Positions 1 through 9,323 of a DNA stretch of 49,646 nt are shown here, piece by piece; within the stretch, counting starts at the first letter, position 1; each line of letters begins with the position of its first letter. Made by a program: the position numbers and the translations under genes. Source of the stretch: Candidatus Mediterraneibacter faecipullorum (GTDB taxonomy: Bacteria; Bacillota; Clostridia; Lachnospirales; Lachnospiraceae); the NCBI GenBank assembly GCA_019119675.1, contig DWWO01000110.1:1-49646 (forward strand), in the 5' to 3' direction. The notes below the pieces were generated by a model, which saw nothing but the letters and a program-made list of their open reading frames with translations, was not told the origin of the DNA and searched no databases.

Positions 1-11
1 CGGATATTTTA

Positions 12-29
12 CTGAGAAATGTCTCTCAG
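12..29 (-). terminator. weak hairpin after carB
   Basis: A 6-bp stem (CTGAGA/TCTCAG) lies just past the carB stop codon. Downstream on the minus strand comes only a TAAAATAT stretch instead of a clean U-run, so this is at best a weak intrinsic terminator. Confidence 0.35.
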
Positions 30-42
30 ATAAATACGAATT

Positions 43-3000
43 CTATACCGTCGCAATATCTATAAGCGTCAGTTTCTTGATATCTGTATTCTCAAGGCTC
101 GTGATCAGCGCCTCTGCGGTGTCGATCGCTGTCAGCACATTAACTCCTGTCTCAATGGCATTCCTGCGGATGATGAATCCGTCTTTAGAGTGCTCTGCCC
201 CCTGAGCCGGAATATCGATGACAAGATCGATCTTATGTCCCAGGATCAGGTCAAGGAGATTCGGTGACTCCTGCTCGATCTTACGCACCGGCGTTGCCTT
301 TACGCCCGCCTCGTTGAGAGCTCTCGCTGTTCCGCTTGTAGCGAAGATGTGGTATCCGATATTCGCAAATCTGCGTCCGATCTCCACAGCCTCCGGCTGG
401 TCCTCGTCGCGGACAGTCATGATCATGTTCTTGAACTTCGGCAGCCTGATTCCCGCTCCAATAAATGCTTTGTAAAGAGCCTCATCGAAAGTCTTTGCGA
501 TTCCGAGACACTCTCCTGTGGACTTCATCTCAGGTCCGAGGCTGATATCTGCTCCTCTGATCTTCTCAAAGGAGAATACCGGCATCTTGACTGCCACGTA
601 ATCTGCCTCCGGCTGCAGGCCCGGTGTGTAACCCAGATCTTTGATCTTCTTTCCGATGATCACCTGTGTCGCCAGCGGCACGATCGGAATGCCCGTCACC
701 TTACTGATATACGGAACAGTACGGCTGGATCTCGGATTGACCTCGATCACGTACACATCCTCCTCACCGCAGACAATGAACTGAATGTTGATCATACCGA
801 TGACATGAAGGGATTTCGCAAGCCTTCTCGTGTACTCCGCGATCTTTGCTTTTGCTCCGTCTGTCAGGCTCTGTGCCGGATATACGGAAATACTGTCTCC
901 GGAATGGATGCCTGCACGCTCGATATGCTCCATGATACCCGGGATCAGGATATCGGTCCCATCGCATACAGCGTCGACCTCGATCTCCTTGCCCTGCAGG
1001 TATTTATCCACGAGGATCGGGTGATCCTGCGCAATGCGGTTGATGATACCGATGAACTGGTCGATGTCATTGTCATTAATGGCAATCTGCATTCCCTGTC
1101 CGCCAAGCACGTAGGACGGGCGCACAAGTACCGGGTAGCCGAGACGGTTTGCAACTTCTTTCGCTTCATCTGCCGTGAATACGGTACCGCCGGTCGGACG
1201 CGGGATCCCGCACTCTTCCAGGATCTCGTCAAAAAGTTCCCTGTCCTCTGCCTTGTCCACGTTCTCCGCAGAGGTTCCGAGGATCGGCACGCCCATCTTC
1301 ATGAGCGCTTCCGTCAGCTTGATGGCTGTCTGGCCGCCGAACTGCACGACAGCGCCGTCCGGTTTCTCGATGTCCACAATGCTCTCTACATCTTCCGGAG
1401 TAAGAGGCTCGAAATACAGTTTGTCTGCAATATCAAAGTCCGTACTTACTGTCTCCGGGTTGTTGTTGACAATGATCGTCTCATAGCCTTCCTTTGCAAA
1501 TGCCCATGTACAGTGCACGGAACAGAAGTCGAACTCGATTCCCTGTCCGATACGGATCGGTCCTGAGCCAAGCACGAGGACTTTTTTCTTACCCTCTGTC
1601 TTCTCCACTTCGTTCTCACTTCCGTATACAGAGTAGTAATACGGCGTCTCTGCCGCAAACTCCGCCGCACACGTATCAACGATCTTATATGCTGCCACAA
1701 TGCCGTTTGCATGGCGCATATCGTGGATCTCACGCTCCGTCTTCCCTGTCAGACGGGCAATTACATTGTCCGGGAACTCAATACGTTTTGCTTCTCTTAA
1801 GAGAGCAACAGTCAGTTCCTGTGTTTTCAGGGCGTTCTCCATCTCCACGATAATGGCGAATTTATCAATAAACCATTTATCTACTTTTGTGATATTGTAG
1901 ATCGTATCGTAGTCAATGCCTCTGCGGATTGCCTCAGCGATCTTCCACATACGCATATCGTCTACGATAGCAAGCTGCTCTAAGAGGTCCTCCTCAGAAA
2001 GTCCTGTAAAGTCGTAGGACATAAGGCTGTCCACGTGCTGCTCAAGAGAACGGATCGCTTTCATCAGCGCGCCCTCAAAGTTATTGCAGATACTCATGAC
2101 CTCACCGGTTGCCTTCATCTGCGTCGTCAGTGTTCTCTTGGCGCTGATGAATTTATCAAATGGCAGACGCGGGAGTTTGACTACAACATAGTCGAGCATC
2201 GGTTCAAAGCTGGCATATGTCTTCTGGGTGATCGCATTCTTGATCTCATCCAGCGTGTAGCCCAGCGCGATCTTTGCCGAAACCTTTGCGATCGGGTAAC
2301 CTGTGGCCTTGGACGCCAGAGCGGAAGAACGGCTCACTCGGGGATTTACCTCGATAACACAGTATTCAAACGTATCCGGGTTCAGCGCGTACTGCACGTT
2401 ACATCCGCCAGTGATATTCAGTTCGCTGATAATATTCAGTGCGGAAGTACGGAGCATCTGATACTCCTTGTCGCCCAGTGTCTGTGACGGAGCCACAACG
2501 ATACTGTCTCCGGTGTGCACGCCGACAGGATCGATGTTTTCCATGTTACATACAGTGATGCAGTTACCTGCACTGTCACGCATTACCTCATACTCGATCT
2601 CTTTCCAGCCGGCGATACAGCGCTCTACGAGCACTTGTCCCACACGGGAGAGACGCAGACCGTTCTCCAGGATTTCCACGAGCTGGTGGGAATCATGAGC
2701 GATACCACCGCCGCTTCCTCCCAGTGTGTATGCAGGACGGAGCACCACCGGATAACCGATCTTATTGGCAAATGCAAGACCATCATCCACGCTCTCCACA
2801 ACAAGAGAAGCCGCAACCGGTTCACCGATCTTCTCCATTGTCGCCTTGAATTCAAGACGGTCCTCCGCCTTTTTGATCGTCTCTGATGTGGTCCCGATCA
2901 GGCGCACACCGTTCTCTTTTAAGAAACCGGCCTCTTCAAGCTCCATTGCCAGGTTCAGGCCCGCCTGACCTCCCAGCGTCGGGAGCACACTGTCCGGTTT

Positions 3001-3243
3001 TTCTTTCTTGATGAGCTGCTCTACTACTTCTACAGTCAGAGGCTCGATATATACACTGTCCGCAATGTCTTTATCCGTCATGATAGTCGCCGGATTAGAG
3101 TTTAAAAGAACAACCTCGATGCCTTCTTCTTTCAGGGAACGGCATGCCTGAGTTCCCGCATAATCAAACTCCGCTGCCTGTCCGATGACGATCGGACCGG
3201 AACCGATGACCAGTACTTTCTTGATGCTTAAATCTCTTGGCAT
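43..3243 (-). CDS. carB: carbamoyl-phosphate synthase large subunit
   Basis: Makes carbamoyl phosphate from bicarbonate, ATP and ammonia channelled from CarA, feeding pyrimidine and arginine synthesis in the cytoplasm. At 1066 residues it has the full family length. Two homologous ATP-grasp halves are visible: the first opens with VLVIGSGPIVIGQAAEFDYA, the second near residue 553 with VLVLGSGPIRIGQGIEFDF. The last ~125 residues look like the MGS-type allosteric domain (FATSGTARAL, DLVIDIPAQG). The start codon overlaps the carA stop (TAATG), which suggests translational coupling. No truncation or odd residues were noticed. Confidence 0.98.
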   Translation of the reverse strand: MPRDLSIKKVLVIGSGPIVIGQAAEFDYAGTQACRSLKEEGIEVVLLNSNPATIMTDKDIADSVYIEPLTVEVVEQLIKKEKPDSVLPTLGGQAGLNLAMELEEAGFLKENGVRLIGTTSETIKKAEDRLEFKATMEKIGEPVAASLVVESVDDGLAFANKIGYPVVLRPAYTLGGSGGGIAHDSHQLVEILENGLRLSRVGQVLVERCIAGWKEIEYEVMRDSAGNCITVCNMENIDPVGVHTGDSIVVAPSQTLGDKEYQMLRTSALNIISELNITGGCNVQYALNPDTFEYCVIEVNPRVSRSSALASKATGYPIAKVSAKIALGYTLDEIKNAITQKTYASFEPMLDYVVVKLPRLPFDKFISAKRTLTTQMKATGEVMSICNNFEGALMKAIRSLEQHVDSLMSYDFTGLSEEDLLEQLAIVDDMRMWKIAEAIRRGIDYDTIYNITKVDKWFIDKFAIIVEMENALKTQELTVALLREAKRIEFPDNVIARLTGKTEREIHDMRHANGIVAAYKIVDTCAAEFAAETPYYYSVYGSENEVEKTEGKKKVLVLGSGPIRIGQGIEFDFCSVHCTWAFAKEGYETIIVNNNPETVSTDFDIADKLYFEPLTPEDVESIVDIEKPDGAVVQFGGQTAIKLTEALMKMGVPILGTSAENVDKAEDRELFDEILEECGIPRPTGGTVFTADEAKEVANRLGYPVLVRPSYVLGGQGMQIAINDNDIDQFIGIINRIAQDHPILVDKYLQGKEIEVDAVCDGTDILIPGIMEHIERAGIHSGDSISVYPAQSLTDGAKAKIAEYTRRLAKSLHVIGMINIQFIVCGEEDVYVIEVNPRSSRTVPYISKVTGIPIVPLATQVIIGKKIKDLGYTPGLQPEADYVAVKMPVFSFEKIRGADISLGPEMKSTGECLGIAKTFDEALYKAFIGAGIRLPKFKNMIMTVRDEDQPEAVEIGRRFANIGYHIFATSGTARALNEAGVKATPVRKIEQESPNLLDLILGHKIDLVIDIPAQGAEHSKDGFIIRRNAIETGVNVLTAIDTAEALITSLENTDIKKLTLIDIATV

Positions 3244-4313
3244 TATTTCGCTCCTTTCATCATCTCAATAAATCTGTCAAACAGGTAACCCGAATCCTGC
3301 GGTCCCGGACACGCTTCCGGATGGAACTGTACAGTAAAAATATTTTTCCCGATATAGGCAAGTCCTTCATTTGTTCCGTCGTTTACATTCCGGAATGCCG
3401 GAACTGCTACATTCGGATCAACAGACTCTTCATCCACCACGTATCCATGGTTCTGGGAAGATATATATACTCTTCCGGTCTCAAGATCTTTCACCGGATG
3501 GTTGCCGCCGCGGTGTCCGTATTTCAATTTATGGGTGGCAGCGCCTGTTGCAAGAGCCATAAGCTGATGTCCAAGGCAGATGGCAAAGATCGGAATATCT
3601 GTATCGTACAGTTTCCGGATCTCTTCTATAATGGAAGTACAGTCCGCCGGATCTCCAGGTCCGTTGGACAGCATAATGCCGTCCGGCTTTGATGCGATGA
3701 TCTCCTCTGCAGTCGTGTGCGCCGGATATACGGTCACCTCACATCCGCGGTCATTTAAAGACTTCGCGATATTATTCTTGGCGCCCAGATCCAGAAGTGC
3801 GACTTTCAGTCCTTCTCCTTTCAGGACATATTTTTCTGTGCAGGTCACTTTAGATACCACGTCTCCGACTGTATATGCTTTCAGCTTCGGAATGATCTCA
3901 TCCAGATCATAATCCTCATCTGTTGTAATCATGCCGTTCATGGTTCCTTTTTCCCTCAGGATCTTTGTCAGTGCACGTGTGTCAATCCCTGCGATGCCCG
4001 GGATATCCTGCTCTTTTAAGAAATCCTGAATTGTTCCCTCACAGCGGAAATTGCTTGGCATACGGGATAACTCTCTCACGATATATCCGTCCGGCCATGC
4101 TTTCTTTGACTCCATGTCCGGTGTAATGCCGTAATTCCCGATCAGGGGATATGTCATAGTGACTGCCTGTCCTGCATAAGAAGGATCTGTCAGCACCTCA
4201 AGATAACCCGTCATAGAAGTATTAAAAACGATCTCGCTGATACATTCACGAGTGGAACCAATGCTTGTTCCTGTAAATACCGTACCGTCTTCCAATATTA
4301 GAAACGCCTTCAT
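3243..4313 (-). CDS. carA: carbamoyl-phosphate synthase small (glutaminase) subunit
   Basis: Hydrolyses glutamine and passes ammonia to CarB. The class I glutamine amidotransferase domain fills the C-terminal half: nucleophile Cys in AICLGHQLMALA and the His-Pro-Glu of FHPEACPGPQDSG. The N-terminal half is the CarA-specific domain (LEDGTVFTG, TSMTGYQ-like TSMTGYLEVL). I start it at MKAFLILEDG, behind an AAAGGG site, instead of ten codons upstream; this gives 356 residues, the usual length. It forms a two-gene operon with carB, from a promoter about 100 bases upstream. Confidence 0.97.
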   Translation of the reverse strand: MKAFLILEDGTVFTGTSIGSTRECISEIVFNTSMTGYLEVLTDPSYAGQAVTMTYPLIGNYGITPDMESKKAWPDGYIVRELSRMPSNFRCEGTIQDFLKEQDIPGIAGIDTRALTKILREKGTMNGMITTDEDYDLDEIIPKLKAYTVGDVVSKVTCTEKYVLKGEGLKVALLDLGAKNNIAKSLNDRGCEVTVYPAHTTAEEIIASKPDGIMLSNGPGDPADCTSIIEEIRKLYDTDIPIFAICLGHQLMALATGAATHKLKYGHRGGNHPVKDLETGRVYISSQNHGYVVDEESVDPNVAVPAFRNVNDGTNEGLAYIGKNIFTVQFHPEACPGPQDSGYLFDRFIEMMKGAK

Positions 4314-4410
4314 CTGTTCACCCTTTCCCTTTGTATAATCCAATGTTACATAGCAAAGGCACTCTTGGAGTCTTTTGATCCCAGAGCGCCCTCTTTCTCA
4401 AATTGTAAAG

Positions 4411-4439
4411 ATTATACTACAACTGAGCTTATAATTCAA
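4411..4439 (-). promoter_or_regulatory. sigma-A promoter of carAB
   Basis: On the minus strand, TTGAAT, 17 bases, then TATAAT. The predicted transcript has a leader of roughly 90 bases before carA, in which I see no convincing PyrR-type terminator/antiterminator or riboswitch. Confidence 0.8.
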
Positions 4440-4490
4440 CTGATAAATCCTGCAAAAATGTTCAGAAATACTTCTAAATATTCAAAACTA

Positions 4491-5741
4491 TTACTGATAA
4501 TTCCAAAAAACCATGATCTTATTATGAGTCTCATCCTCGATATATGTGTACTTCACCTGCTCCAGACCGTACACCGATCCAAGCGTCTGTGCTGCCTTTG
4601 GAAACAATTCATTTATCACACTGTCGCGGGCCTGCTGATAGACCTCTGAAGATGAAAACCTGCACACAAACATCTCCTGTCTTTCATAAATACTGTCGTT
4701 CATATCCCCCAGAAGTATCTGAGGATCATAGGACTCATAGTACATGCCATTCATTTTGTAGTAATTCAGATCGTCCGAACCGCAGGACGGATATACAACC
4801 TCATCCGCCGGTGTATGGTCAGCCCGGATTTCCTCATCCGTACAGCACAGGTAATCATAATAGATGATATTCCCCGGCAGATTTTCCCCGCTCTCCGAAG
4901 CGAGAAAGACCGGATCTCCGAACGTCACATCCATCTGATAGTAATTTCTGCCGCAGTTCACGATATTCCAGGCATGTGCCTCCTGCCCCTGAGCAGTTCC
5001 CACTACGTAGATACACTCGATCCCCATGTTGTTCAGGAGATACTGTGCCGCTCTGGAATATCCGGCGCACACGGAATTTTTCCCCACAAGCGCACTGTAA
5101 ATATTCTGATTGTCAGGCGCATTCTCATCATAATTTACGGTATTGACGAGATACTCGTATACATACCGTATTCTGTCATATTCTCCTGCTGAGGGATCGA
5201 TTCCGGCTATACAGTCGGATACAGCCGTATCGATCTCAATCTGTCTCTGAGCCCTTTCTTCCGATGTACATGAATATCCGGGATGGAACTCCGTATAATT
5301 TTCGTACACTGTCATCTGTGAACTTCCGGCACTCCAGAAAAACTCCGGACGGTCATACAGGAGATACTCATATACTTTTTCAGGGCGGTCATCTCTTCCG
5401 GCATGTATCGTAATGCTTTCTTCCATATCCTGTACTCCCTGCAGAAGTTCACGATATATGAGTTGTTCTTCACTGCTCAGCTGTTCGTAATAAAAACTGC
5501 CTTCTACTTCCTCAGCCGAAACCGTAAGTTCCTGAAAACCCGCCTGTTCCGCAGCAAGCGTATTCACTGCTTTCTCTACTGTCTCGCTGAAAGTCTCTTT
5601 TACCTGCCCTCCGAACCGATCCATGATCCAGGGTATCCCGTATGCAGCCCCGGCGCCCAGTATCACAAGTATTATAAGGGCAGCCGCACACCCTGTTCTG
5701 CGGTGTCGTCTTTCTCTTTGCTTTCTCCTTCTTCGTGCCAT
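4491..5741 (-). CDS. membrane-anchored transglutaminase-like protein
   Basis: 416 residues. A very basic N-terminus (RRRRKQRERRHRR) precedes one membrane helix at about residues 17-40, so the bulk should lie outside the membrane. The second half carries the transglutaminase-like catalytic triad: Cys in NSVCAGYSRAAQ, His in EAHAWN and Asp in YQMDVTFGDP. Family members act as cysteine peptidases or cross-linkers on wall or surface proteins; the substrate here cannot be told. It starts behind GAGGAG, 32 bases after the SpoIID-like gene, and probably ends the operon. The region after the domain (about 270-416) has no motif that I recognise. Confidence 0.8.
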   Translation of the reverse strand: MARRRRKQRERRHRRTGCAAALIILVILGAGAAYGIPWIMDRFGGQVKETFSETVEKAVNTLAAEQAGFQELTVSAEEVEGSFYYEQLSSEEQLIYRELLQGVQDMEESITIHAGRDDRPEKVYEYLLYDRPEFFWSAGSSQMTVYENYTEFHPGYSCTSEERAQRQIEIDTAVSDCIAGIDPSAGEYDRIRYVYEYLVNTVNYDENAPDNQNIYSALVGKNSVCAGYSRAAQYLLNNMGIECIYVVGTAQGQEAHAWNIVNCGRNYYQMDVTFGDPVFLASESGENLPGNIIYYDYLCCTDEEIRADHTPADEVVYPSCGSDDLNYYKMNGMYYESYDPQILLGDMNDSIYERQEMFVCRFSSSEVYQQARDSVINELFPKAAQTLGSVYGLEQVKYTYIEDETHNKIMVFWNYQ

Positions 5742-5773
5742 AGAACTCCTCTCTGATATTCCTGCACAGCTTC

Positions 5774-7039
5774 TTATGTCAGCTCCGCGATCCTTGATAC
5801 TCCCACATAAATCTCCGATATTTTATACCATGTGGGATAGTCAACTTTTCCTGTCACCGGAAGTCCGAACACGGACTGGAATTCTCTCACTGCATTTTCT
5901 GTTGCCGGTCCGTATATCCCGTCTGCAGTGATCTTCGGCAGCGCCGGATAATCTCCTGCGATCACATTGAGCTGTTCCTGCATCTGGCGCACCTTTGCCC
6001 CGCTGGACCCCTCTTCCAGAGTATACCCCGGCCAGGATGCCGGTATTCCCGAGATTTCTTCAGCGGTATTGATGTATATATCATCCCCATAGAAATACCG
6101 GAGGATCTCTATGGGCGAATAACCCTGGTCGCCCAGTTCCTTCGACCCCCATTGTGTCATCCAGTTTGGACAGGTCACGCGCCTTCCGTCGCAGTACTGG
6201 GTCAGGATCGGCTGTCTCACATTCGGTCTGGACAGATAAGCTGCAAACAGTTCATCCACGATCACGGATATGGTGTCATAATAATTCCGCTCCGGTATCC
6301 ACTTATGGTCAAACGCCGTGGACGATGTGATCGTAAAATCATATCCGCGGTTTCTGTACCACTCGGTATAGACCCGGTTCAGCGTAAACGACATGATCGC
6401 CAGCACATTCGCCCGGATCGTATCTTCCGGCCATGTGGCGTAAATCTCACTGGACGCCACATTTTTGATATAATCTTTATATTTCACATAGTAGTTTGTC
6501 GCCGTCGTATCTCTCGGTGACCCGTCATGGACGACGATGTATTCCGGCACGACCACACGGCTTAAAACGATCTCCCCCGACTCATTCGTAGGTTTGATCT
6601 CATCCTCTGCGATCTTGGGCGGATAATCCCCGTATAAAGTATGGGCGGGGATGACGAACACTTCCTCTTCTTCCCCGCCTGCAACGCTTGGCCGCATCCT
6701 GACATTCTGGATAGCCTTTACATTTGCAAGTATCTCTGTGCCGGCGATGCTCACCGGCTCAAATCCCGGAGCACTGACGTCCAGCGTATACTCGGAATAT
6801 GGCTGTCTCTCGTTATTCGGATCCAGGCTCCATTCTTCCGGCGGGGCATCCAGAATGAGCACTTCACTCTGTCCGGATGAATCCGTCGTCACCTGCTCCA
6901 ATGTCTGTTCCGGCCCCCCTGTATAGGAGATGGATATCCTCGCTTCCGCTATGGGACGGGAATCCAGTGTCGATGTGACATTGATCTGGAGTTCGCCCTT
7001 GCCCGCAGCCTCATCCTGCATTGCTCTTATATCCCGCAT
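5774..7039 (-). CDS. SpoIID-like / peptidoglycan-binding domain protein
   Basis: About 421 residues in three parts. Residues ~10-110 resemble a carboxypeptidase-regulatory beta domain (PIAEARISISYTGG). Residues ~165-320 resemble SpoIID/LytB amidase-enhancer domains: YIKNVASSEIYATWPEDTIR with the conserved Glu, then a pair of Cys six residues apart (YCDGRRVTC) that may match the SpoIID zinc site. The C-terminus is a peptidoglycan-binding type 1 domain (ADGIYGPATENAVREFQ). I use the ATG behind GGGAGA; an upstream TTG would add 19 residues. Neither start gives a signal peptide, odd for a wall-active protein. Role in the spore cortex or wall is inferred. Confidence 0.7.
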   Translation of the reverse strand: MRDIRAMQDEAAGKGELQINVTSTLDSRPIAEARISISYTGGPEQTLEQVTTDSSGQSEVLILDAPPEEWSLDPNNERQPYSEYTLDVSAPGFEPVSIAGTEILANVKAIQNVRMRPSVAGGEEEEVFVIPAHTLYGDYPPKIAEDEIKPTNESGEIVLSRVVVPEYIVVHDGSPRDTTATNYYVKYKDYIKNVASSEIYATWPEDTIRANVLAIMSFTLNRVYTEWYRNRGYDFTITSSTAFDHKWIPERNYYDTISVIVDELFAAYLSRPNVRQPILTQYCDGRRVTCPNWMTQWGSKELGDQGYSPIEILRYFYGDDIYINTAEEISGIPASWPGYTLEEGSSGAKVRQMQEQLNVIAGDYPALPKITADGIYGPATENAVREFQSVFGLPVTGKVDYPTWYKISEIYVGVSRIAELT

Positions 7040-7099
7040 ATAAAATGTCTCCCGCATAAATAAAAATGATCTGTTAATTATATATGCGGAAGACAATCT

Positions 7100-8131
7100 T
7101 TAGAACAATTTCATGATATCATTGAACATGACCACCACCATAAGCAGCATGAGAAGTGCAAATCCGGCAAAATGCACCATTCCCTCCTTCTCAGGCGGAA
7201 TCCTCTTGCGGCGTACAGCTTCCACGGCCAGAAATACAAGCCTGCCGCCGTCCAGCGCCGGTATGGGAAGCAGATTCATCACTCCCAGATTTGCCGACAG
7301 CAGAGTCCCGAAATTCATCAGGCTTAAGACAATTGTCAGAATCCCAGACGGGGCGGCCGACTCATAGACATCATCCACGACTGCAACAATCCCCACAGGT
7401 CCGGACAGATCCTGAAGGCCGACCTGCCCCGTGACCAGCATCCGCAGACTGTCCGCCGTATAATTCATCCAGTACTTCAGCCTGTAGAAGCCATACTGCA
7501 TAGTTCCGAAAAAGCCCGGGCGCTCATGGCTGCCGCCGTTCACTCCCAGCATAGGAGACGCATCTCCTTCCAGCTGTCTAGGCTCGATCTGTGCTGTATA
7601 CTCTTCCCCGCCGCGTTCATACACAACTTCGTAATGTGTATCATCCGGATGAGTCAAAGTATAGAGATGCACTTCTTCCCAGATGTGGACATTACGTCCA
7701 TTGATCTCTTTGATCACGTCTCCCGGCTGCAAGCCCTGTTCCTGTGCGGAATAACCGTCCGTTACGGCAGTGATCTCAGTGGACGTGTAACCTGTCGCCC
7801 CCACAAGGATCACGCAGAAGATCCAGGCAAGTAGAAGATTAAAAAGCGGCCCCGCCGCAATAACAGATATCCTCGCCCATACAGATTTGCTGTTAAAACT
7901 TCCTTCAGACATGTCGTCCGTATCGTCCTCACCCATCATGCAGGCGCCGCCGAACGGGAGCAGCTTGATACAGAAAAATGTCTCTCCGATCTTCCTGCCA
8001 AACAATGTCGGTCCTAACCCAAGAGAAAATTCATCCACCCGGATGCCGTTTGCCTTTGCGAGGAGGAAATGCCCCAGCTCATGGAAGATGATTATAAAAC
8101 TGAATAGTAGGATTGCTATGATTATACCCAT
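7100..8131 (-). CDS. rseP: RIP metalloprotease RseP (site-2 protease)
   Basis: Intramembrane zinc protease that cleaves membrane-bound anti-sigma factors or signal peptides. HELGH lies in the first membrane helix, a PDZ domain with GLQPGDVIKEING occupies the middle, and the third ligand motif is NLLPIPALDGG, with a final membrane helix at the C-terminus. 343 residues is typical. It follows dxr by 3 bases with an AGGTGG site inside the end of dxr, the classic dxr-rseP pair. The anti-sigma target is not in the window. Confidence 0.95.
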   Translation of the reverse strand: MGIIIAILLFSFIIIFHELGHFLLAKANGIRVDEFSLGLGPTLFGRKIGETFFCIKLLPFGGACMMGEDDTDDMSEGSFNSKSVWARISVIAAGPLFNLLLAWIFCVILVGATGYTSTEITAVTDGYSAQEQGLQPGDVIKEINGRNVHIWEEVHLYTLTHPDDTHYEVVYERGGEEYTAQIEPRQLEGDASPMLGVNGGSHERPGFFGTMQYGFYRLKYWMNYTADSLRMLVTGQVGLQDLSGPVGIVAVVDDVYESAAPSGILTIVLSLMNFGTLLSANLGVMNLLPIPALDGGRLVFLAVEAVRRKRIPPEKEGMVHFAGFALLMLLMVVVMFNDIMKLF

Positions 8132-8134
8132 GTA

Positions 8135-9277
8135 TTACCACCTGTTTTTAATAAATTCATATGTTTCCTGCTCTGTCTTTAGTATCTCTTCCACACTCGG
8201 GTCAGCAATATTCTTATGGTTTTCCATACACCCCCGGATGATCTCGGGTATCTGGAGATACCGGATCTTCCGGTCAAGGAACAGTGCCACCGCTTTTTCA
8301 TTGGCAGCATTGAATACTGTCGGAAGAGAGCCCCCCTTTTTCCCCGCCTCGATCGCCAGTTTCAGTCCGTAGAAGGTCTCCATATCCGGCTTTTCAAATG
8401 TGATCCGGGAAAGCTGTCCGAAATCCAGCCGGTCCCCCGGCAGATACCTTCTCTCAGGATAATAAAGCGCATACTGGATCGGAAGCTTCATGTCCGGCGT
8501 CCCGAGCTGTGCAATAACAGCGCCGTCTTCATATTCCACCATCGAATGGATGATGCTCTGAGGCTGGACGACCACCTGGATCTGGTCCACAGTGACTCCA
8601 AAGAGCCATTTTGCCTCGATCACTTCCAGTCCTTTGTTTACCATGGTGGAGGAATCAATGGTAATCTTGCGCCCCATCGCCCAGTTCGGATGCTTCAGGG
8701 CGTCTTCCACCTGTATATTCTCCAGCTCTTCTTTCTTCTTTCCACGGAACGGACCGCCTGATGCGGTCAAGAGTATCTTGTGCAGCGCCTTTCTCTGTCC
8801 CCCCTGCAATGACTGGAAGATCGCACTGTGCTCACTGTCCACGGGAAGGATGGACACATGATACTCCTCGGCCAGCGGCATGATGATATGCCCTGCCGTC
8901 ACGAGTGTTTCCTTATTTGCCAGCGCGATGTTTTTTCCTGCTTTGATTGCTTCAATGGTTGGAAGTATCCCGATCATACCAACAATAGCCGTCACAAGGA
9001 TCTCTGACTCCTGCTCAGAAGCAACTGCCAGCAGTCCGTCCATGCCGGCAAGGATTTCCACCTGCATATCCCGGACGCGGCTCTTTAGTTCGGAGGCCAG
9101 CTCTTCACTCCACACTGCTGCCAGCTTCGGCTCAAACTCACGGATCTGTTTTTCCAGGAGGTCAATATTGCGTCCTGCTGCAAGAGCCGTCACTTTGATA
9201 TCTTTGTTCGTCCTTACAATTTCAAGTGTCTGGGTTCCGATAGAACCCGTGGAACCCAGAATTGCGATTTTTTTCAT
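8135..9277 (-). CDS. dxr: 1-deoxy-D-xylulose 5-phosphate reductoisomerase
   Basis: NADPH-dependent conversion of DXP to MEP, the committed step of the non-mevalonate isoprenoid pathway. It begins MKKIAILGSTGSIGTQTLE (NADPH-binding loop). Metal and substrate motifs are VDSEHSAIFQ, TASGGPFRGK and DSSTMVNKGLEVIEA. At 380 residues it is full length. I chose the ATG behind GAGGTT over one five codons upstream. It sits between cdsA and rseP, so undecaprenyl/isoprenoid and lipid steps are co-transcribed. Confidence 0.97.
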   Translation of the reverse strand: MKKIAILGSTGSIGTQTLEIVRTNKDIKVTALAAGRNIDLLEKQIREFEPKLAAVWSEELASELKSRVRDMQVEILAGMDGLLAVASEQESEILVTAIVGMIGILPTIEAIKAGKNIALANKETLVTAGHIIMPLAEEYHVSILPVDSEHSAIFQSLQGGQRKALHKILLTASGGPFRGKKKEELENIQVEDALKHPNWAMGRKITIDSSTMVNKGLEVIEAKWLFGVTVDQIQVVVQPQSIIHSMVEYEDGAVIAQLGTPDMKLPIQYALYYPERRYLPGDRLDFGQLSRITFEKPDMETFYGLKLAIEAGKKGGSLPTVFNAANEKAVALFLDRKIRYLQIPEIIRGCMENHKNIADPSVEEILKTEQETYEFIKNRW

Positions 9278-9323
9278 CTGTTTTAACCTCATTTTCGTAT
9301 CAGTTCAGTTGTACCATTTTCAT

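Noticed and set aside
349-1566. 405-codon plus-strand open frame
   Set aside because: It lies wholly antisense to the well-supported carB, has no ribosome site and no protein-like motifs.
4317-4490. PyrR or arginine-repressor site in the carAB leader
   Set aside because: AT-rich stretches are present but no PyrR loop consensus, terminator/antiterminator pair or clear ARG-box palindrome.
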